Origin: Alphaproteobacteria bacterium
GTDB taxonomy: Bacteria; Pseudomonadota; Alphaproteobacteria; Micavibrionales; Micavibrionaceae
Direction: 5' to 3'
Length of the DNA stretch: 64,000 nucleotides
Assembly (NCBI GenBank): GCA_002401695.1
Contig: NVTV01000022.1
Coordinates: forward strand, 1 to 64,000
The notes beneath the pieces were generated by a model that had not been told where the DNA came from, searched no databases, and saw only the letters and a program-made list of their open reading frames with translations. Shown here in pieces: positions 59,795-64,000 of the stretch. Position 1 is the stretch's first letter. Every line of letters starts with the position of its first letter. The translations under genes were made by a program, and so were the position numbers.

Positions 59795-61708
59795 ATGGCA
59801 ATATGGATGAAAGTCTTGCTCATGAGCGCCTGTACGACCGCTCTGATCGCATGCGGCAACAAAACCTCAAAACAAACTGTTAAAACCGCGACAGAACAAG
59901 CCAAACAAGAAACACCGCACGAGAAGATCGCGCAGAATCCGTTGCGAAATGCCTATTTCGGCGATCTCCATATTCACACCCAAAACTCATACGACGCCTA
60001 TCTTTTCAGTGTGCGTTCCACACCTGACGAAGCCTATGAATTTGCCAAAGGCGGTAAAATCAAGCACCCGATGGGCTATGATATGCAGCTCCACTCAGGC
60101 CCGCTCGATTTCCTCGCTGTCGCGGATCACGCCGAATATCTAGGCGTTCTGGAAGCGATGAATACACCCGGAACAGAATATTCAAAAGTTTCGTACGCAA
60201 AAGATATGAACCCCGGTGACAGAGCCGGCATTTTCAAGGCGTTTGGATATTTTGTTGAAAGCTTATTAACCGGAGAGATTATCCCGGAACTCTCAAGCAC
60301 GGCCGCCCCCCGATCGGCATGGCAAGAAACAATCGAAAGCGCAGAACGCCACAACAACCCCGGCACATTCACAACCTTTATTGCTTATGAATTCACCTCG
60401 TTACCCCGGGTAAGGAACCTGCATAGAAATGTAATTTTCGCCAATGGCAATGTGCCCGATTTACCCTATTCGGCGCTTGATTCTCAAAACCCTGAAGATT
60501 TATGGCACTGGCTTGATGCACAACGCGCCAAAGGAAATGATGCTTTGGCAATTCCCCACAATGCGAACGGCTCGGACGGGACAATGTTTGAACGTACCAT
60601 GTGGAACGGAAAACCAATTGATCAAGCCTATGCCAAACTCAGATCACGCAACGAGCCTTTAATTGAAATCTCTCAGATAAAAGGGCAATCAGAGACCATG
60701 CCCCTCCTGTCTCCAAATGATGAATTTGCAGGCTTTGAGCTTATGACATCATATATTGGCGCAGCCAAACAGATTACCAAATTTGAAGGGGGCTATGCAA
60801 GAGATGCCTTAAAACGCGGGATAGAAATCGAACAAAAAACCGGAACCAATCCTTATAATTTCGGCTTTATTTCATCAAGTGACGGACACACATCCGCCGG
60901 CCCGTTTGAAGAGGACAATTATTTTGCAAAGGTCGGGATATTAGACGGGACACCTAAACGTCGCGGCTCGGTATATCCTGCAAAATATAAAAACTGGGAT
61001 GAATATTATGAGGACAGGGAAAACCCACCCTTATCCTCCACATGGGGTTCTGCGGGACTAAGCGGCGTATGGGCTGAATCCAATACGCGGCAATCTCTAT
61101 TCGCGGCAATGCGCCGTAAGGAAACCTTCGGTACAACGGGGCCACGTATACGGGTGCGTATGTTTGGGGGCTATGATCTGCCAGAAATAAGCCTTGCAAC
61201 AGACGCCGGTGTTTCGTCCGCCTACGCCAATGGCGTGGCGATGGGCGGGAGCCTCATCAGGCAAGCAGGGAAAACCCCTGAATTTGTTGTCATCGCCTCT
61301 CGCGATGTTAAGTCAGCTCCCCTGCAACGCATTCAAATCATAAAGGGATGGGTAGATGCAAAGGGGCAGTCCCATGAAAAAATCTATGACATTGCCTGTT
61401 CAGATAATGGCGTTATTCAATCAGACAGCAATCGCTGTGAAGATAATGGGGCAAGTGTTAATTTGAACACATGTGAATTTTCCAAAGACAAAGGCGATGC
61501 AGAGCTAGAGGCCAGATGGAAAGACCCGGCGTTTGATCATACGCAAAATGCGTTCTACTATGTCCGCGTATTGGAAAATCCGAGCTGTAGATGGTCTACA
61601 TGGGACGCGATCCGTGCGAATGTCGAGCCCAATCCGAAATTAGCCAAAACAATTCAGGAACGCGCTTACACCTCACCGATCTGGCTCCTTGCAAACCGTG
61701 ACAAGTGA
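59795..61708 (+). CDS. DUF3604 lipoprotein with PHP-like metal motifs
   Basis: This 637-residue protein starts with a lipoprotein signal (TTALIAC, residues about 15-21). Its body is DUF3604: an early YFGDLHIHTQNSYDA supplies an HxH pair, VADHAEYLG gives Asp-His, and NLHRNVIFANGN, IPHNANGSDGT and SSDGHTSAG further His and Asp, as in PHP-type metallohydrolases. Reaction and substrate are unknown. It heads the three-gene set with the isomerase and HupE/UreJ protein; exposure on the periplasmic or outer membrane face is likely. Confidence 0.88.
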   Translation: MAIWMKVLLMSACTTALIACGNKTSKQTVKTATEQAKQETPHEKIAQNPLRNAYFGDLHIHTQNSYDAYLFSVRSTPDEAYEFAKGGKIKHPMGYDMQLHSGPLDFLAVADHAEYLGVLEAMNTPGTEYSKVSYAKDMNPGDRAGIFKAFGYFVESLLTGEIIPELSSTAAPRSAWQETIESAERHNNPGTFTTFIAYEFTSLPRVRNLHRNVIFANGNVPDLPYSALDSQNPEDLWHWLDAQRAKGNDALAIPHNANGSDGTMFERTMWNGKPIDQAYAKLRSRNEPLIEISQIKGQSETMPLLSPNDEFAGFELMTSYIGAAKQITKFEGGYARDALKRGIEIEQKTGTNPYNFGFISSSDGHTSAGPFEEDNYFAKVGILDGTPKRRGSVYPAKYKNWDEYYEDRENPPLSSTWGSAGLSGVWAESNTRQSLFAAMRRKETFGTTGPRIRVRMFGGYDLPEISLATDAGVSSAYANGVAMGGSLIRQAGKTPEFVVIASRDVKSAPLQRIQIIKGWVDAKGQSHEKIYDIACSDNGVIQSDSNRCEDNGASVNLNTCEFSKDKGDAELEARWKDPAFDHTQNAFYYVRVLENPSCRWSTWDAIRANVEPNPKLAKTIQERAYTSPIWLLANRDK

Positions 61709-61748
61709 AGTAAATTACAATAATTATTGTCTTATTTAGGGTATTGTT

Positions 61749-62594
61749 ATGAGGATAGTGCGAGAGCCCCTGCTCCAATTTCTATGCATTGCCCTCATTC
61801 TGTTTACCGTGAACAGGTTGGTAAATGGGCCCGAGAAATACAGTGCCTCTCAACAGATCACGATCTCTTCGGGGCAAGTTGAACAAATTTCCGAACAATA
61901 CCGCCTCCTCGCGGGGCGCGCGCCTGGCGAACAGGAATTGCGCGCACTCGTGGACGACTTTATTGATGAGGAAATTGCTTATCGTGAGGCCATTGCCCTA
62001 GGGCTCGATACTGACGACACGATTGTACGCAGACGTATGCGACAAAAACTCGAATTCCTTGTAAGGGATCAACAGAGCTATAATGATCCTAGTGATGAAG
62101 AGCTTTCTATTTGGCTTGCGGCCCATGCCACAAATTACCATCAGACTGAGCGTATAAGTTTTCGTCATGTCCTCGCCAGTCATGACAAGCGCGGTGAACA
62201 TGCGCAAAAAGATGCGCACTCATTCCGACAAGCCCTAGAAGCAGGCGCAGAATTCGAGGCACTTGGCGACACGTCCATGCTGCCCCCATCCTTATCCTTA
62301 TCCACGCAAGACAACATAGCCTCTCTATTTGGAGACGCCTTTGCAAAAGCTGTTTTTGCGGCTCAAAACAATGAGTGGTCAGCACCTATTCAATCCGCTT
62401 ATGGATACCATTTAATTCTTATTACAGAGCGAATTCCTTCCCGCCCTTCAACTCTTAACGAAATTCGAGAAACCCTGAAAGCGGACTGGATGGCTGCAAA
62501 AAAGCAAGAGGCCCGGAATAAATATTTAGAGAATTTACGCCAACGCTACACTGTAAATGTGGAATGGCCCGCAAAACATTCGTCAGAACAGTAA
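61749..62594 (+). CDS. Parvulin-type peptidyl-prolyl cis-trans isomerase
   Basis: This 281-residue protein has one N-terminal membrane segment (residues 6-22), a SurA/PpiD-like chaperone region (EQELRALVDDFIDEEIAYRE) and a divergent rotamase domain (about 140-245) that opens with ISFRHVLAS and ends WSAPIQSAYGYHLILITER. It probably helps fold an exported protein made by its neighbours. The stop and the next start overlap by one base (TAATG). Confidence 0.88.
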   Translation: MRIVREPLLQFLCIALILFTVNRLVNGPEKYSASQQITISSGQVEQISEQYRLLAGRAPGEQELRALVDDFIDEEIAYREAIALGLDTDDTIVRRRMRQKLEFLVRDQQSYNDPSDEELSIWLAAHATNYHQTERISFRHVLASHDKRGEHAQKDAHSFRQALEAGAEFEALGDTSMLPPSLSLSTQDNIASLFGDAFAKAVFAAQNNEWSAPIQSAYGYHLILITERIPSRPSTLNEIRETLKADWMAAKKQEARNKYLENLRQRYTVNVEWPAKHSSEQ

Positions 62595-63616
62595 TGCAAA
62601 TAAGGCGTATAAAATCGCGAGTACGGAGCATGTTTTGTGCTCTTGTATATCTGCTTTTCTGTACCCAACAAGCATGGACGCATGAAGTACGTCCGGCCTT
62701 TCTCGAAATACAAGAGATAGAAACTGAAGTTTACGACATTTTGTGGAAAACCCCCGCACAAGGCAATATGCGCCTAGACCTGAATGTTGTTCTCCCGTCT
62801 GGTTGTGAAAACATAGGGCAAATACGGTCTGTTAAAATCAATGCGGCCATCGAACAAAAATGGCGCAGTCAATGCATCGGCGGGCTTGAAGGAAAAACCA
62901 TTGGCATCGAGAATCTGAGAGCCAGTCTAACAGATACGATTCTCCGGTATATCCCGCTGAACGGCACCGTAAAAACCATACGTATTCTCGGGTCAAATCC
63001 CATAGCAGAAATACCTACAAAACAGTCTCGCTGGGCGATTGCCGACACCTATACCCGCTTTGGCATAGAGCATATTTTATCAGGCATAGATCATTTACTC
63101 TTTATCTTTTGCCTTATCCTCCTCCTCGATTTTCGAAAGCGGTTATTTTGGGCGATCACCGCATTCACACTGGCACACTCTATCACACTGGCACTTACGG
63201 CCCTTGATCTGGTGCGTCTGCCAAGTGTTCCGGTTGAAGCCCTTATTGCGCTCTCCATTATGTATCTCGCGAAAGAAATACTCCACAAAAGGCAAGGTAA
63301 AACCGGAACCATCACCCGCTGGCCCTGGATTGCGACGTTCGGGTTTGGTTTGCTACACGGGTTCGGATTCGCATCTGCCTTGCGCGACATAGGGCTACCC
63401 GACGGGGCCATTTCAACCGCGCTTCTATTCTTCAATCTCGGTGTCGAGCTTGGACAATTAGTCTTTGTCCTTTGCCTGTTTGGGGCCTTAAGCTTTTGGC
63501 GTAGATACGCGCAAATTCATTTCATCCGCTACGCAATATGCGTGCCGTATTTTATCGGTATCGTGGCAAGTTACTGGTTTATCGAGCGAACGCTTGCAAT
63601 CTTCTCAGGCTATTAG
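62594..63616 (+). CDS. HupE/UreJ-family membrane protein
   Basis: This 340-residue protein has a signal-like N-terminus, a beta-rich periplasmic domain (about residues 35-150) and a C-terminal membrane domain of HupE/UreJ type with FGIEHILSGIDHLLFIF, TLAHSITLALT and GFGLLHGFGFASAL, whose His residues may bind nickel or another metal. I chose the ATG at 62594, overlapping the isomerase stop; a start at 62564 would overlap more. Small HupE proteins import nickel; this long form is often encoded with DUF3604 and isomerase genes and its role is unknown. Confidence 0.86.
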   Translation: MQIRRIKSRVRSMFCALVYLLFCTQQAWTHEVRPAFLEIQEIETEVYDILWKTPAQGNMRLDLNVVLPSGCENIGQIRSVKINAAIEQKWRSQCIGGLEGKTIGIENLRASLTDTILRYIPLNGTVKTIRILGSNPIAEIPTKQSRWAIADTYTRFGIEHILSGIDHLLFIFCLILLLDFRKRLFWAITAFTLAHSITLALTALDLVRLPSVPVEALIALSIMYLAKEILHKRQGKTGTITRWPWIATFGFGLLHGFGFASALRDIGLPDGAISTALLFFNLGVELGQLVFVLCLFGALSFWRRYAQIHFIRYAICVPYFIGIVASYWFIERTLAIFSGY

Positions 63617-63654
63617 AAATAATGTGAAGACACACACCTGACGCTCATGGGCAC

Positions 63655-64000
63655 TTAGGGACACTTCATATTATCCTGAGCCAGATTCGGCGAAGCCAGA
63701 CCAGCATTCCAGTTCCACGGATGCTCGCCGCTTGACTTGCGGCGACACATTGCCTCCTCATGAAGCTCATACATACCGAGCATCAATTTTGTTGAGGCTT
63801 CCGGTTTGTCACCAAACATCATATACGCCTTCTGCGCACCATAGGCAGGCCAATTAGGGCCGTTCGATGTTGTTGGAACGCCAGTGCTTGCAAAACTGCT
63901 CCAATAATCAAGCATCGCGTTTGACAAGTCTGTCTCTGTCGCCGTGTGCGGAATCTTGGGCCAAAGTTTCGGGGTTTTATTGATCGTGCCAAACACATAC
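63655..64000 (-). CDS. Carboxylesterase (type B) C-terminal fragment
   Basis: The frame runs off the right edge and encodes the last 114 or so residues. LSNAMLDYWSSFASTGVPTT followed by NWPAYGAQKAYMMFGD is the conserved tail of alpha/beta-hydrolase carboxylesterases of the type B (cholinesterase-like) family. The catalytic Ser and most of the enzyme lie outside. It is convergent with the HupE/UreJ gene, 38 bp apart. It may hydrolyse an ester substrate taken up by the nearby receptor, which is inference. Confidence 0.82.
   Translation of the reverse strand, partial: YVFGTINKTPKLWPKIPHTATETDLSNAMLDYWSSFASTGVPTTSNGPNWPAYGAQKAYMMFGDKPEASTKLMLGMYELHEEAMCRRKSSGEHPWNWNAGLASPNLAQDNMKCP

Overview
The window looks like part of an alphaproteobacterial chromosome of moderate GC content, probably marine or aquatic. 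This is inferred from the gene families (ParB/ArdA and TrbI/DUF2274/DUF736 conjugative-element relics, TonB-dependent receptor, DUF3604 protein) and from a tRNA-Thr(TGT) 3' half. No rRNA or other marker gene fixes the genus.

Positions 1-44933 are the inside and right end of a large metal-resistance island. The left part (1-3560) carries mobile-element housekeeping genes on the minus strand: ArdA anti-restriction protein, two unknown genes, a large ParB-like protein, and the first 57 codons of a succinyl-CoA-ligase-alpha-like gene that runs off the window. Next come a Cu/Ag block with two small secreted metal-binding proteins and cusCBA (3690-10756); pirin, a c-type cytochrome, CopB and a CopA multicopper oxidase (10950-14990); an ars block, arsR-acr3-arsC (15291-17191); a mer-like block of MerR regulator, outer-membrane protein, MerP-like and MerT-like genes without mercuric reductase (17241-19348); and an FTR1 iron permease with a Fur-box-like site. 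A minus-strand run of about 11 kb follows: czcC-czcB-czcA, a PII-like gene, a ZntA-type ATPase, a DUF2231 protein, an NTF2-like lipoprotein and, at its 3' end, a cnrYXH-type sigma-factor switch. After an acyltransferase, two cytochromes and a porin, a second plus-strand block (35182-43401) encodes a CzcD-type exporter, a CopA-type Cu ATPase, DUF2933, two methyltransferase-family proteins, an APC permease and a free-standing protein resembling only the cytosolic domain of the CDF exporter. A tyrosine integrase and a duplicated tRNA-Thr 3' end close the island.

Positions 45021-52802 hold two further units stacked at the same tRNA site. The first has its own integrase, decayed conjugation genes (DUF736, DUF2274, truncated trbI) and an AbiE toxin-antitoxin pair. 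The second has no integrase, carries hipBA and vapBC-like pairs, and is bounded by two copies of a roughly 200-bp direct repeat, each ending in a degenerate copy of the tRNA 3' end. This is the layout of a cis-mobilisable or accreted module.

From about 52800 to the right edge the sequence looks like chromosomal backbone: two short-chain dehydrogenases divergent from a TonB-dependent receptor, an acyl-CoA synthetase, a TetR regulator, a DUF3604 lipoprotein, a parvulin-type isomerase, a HupE/UreJ membrane protein and the 3' end of a carboxylesterase. A shared motif in two intergenic regions suggests that part of this set is one regulon.

The items most worth following are the CnrX homologue with all five metal ligands at the same residue numbers as the known protein, the stand-alone CDF C-terminal-domain protein, the repeat-bounded toxin-antitoxin module, and the shared operator-like motif on the right.
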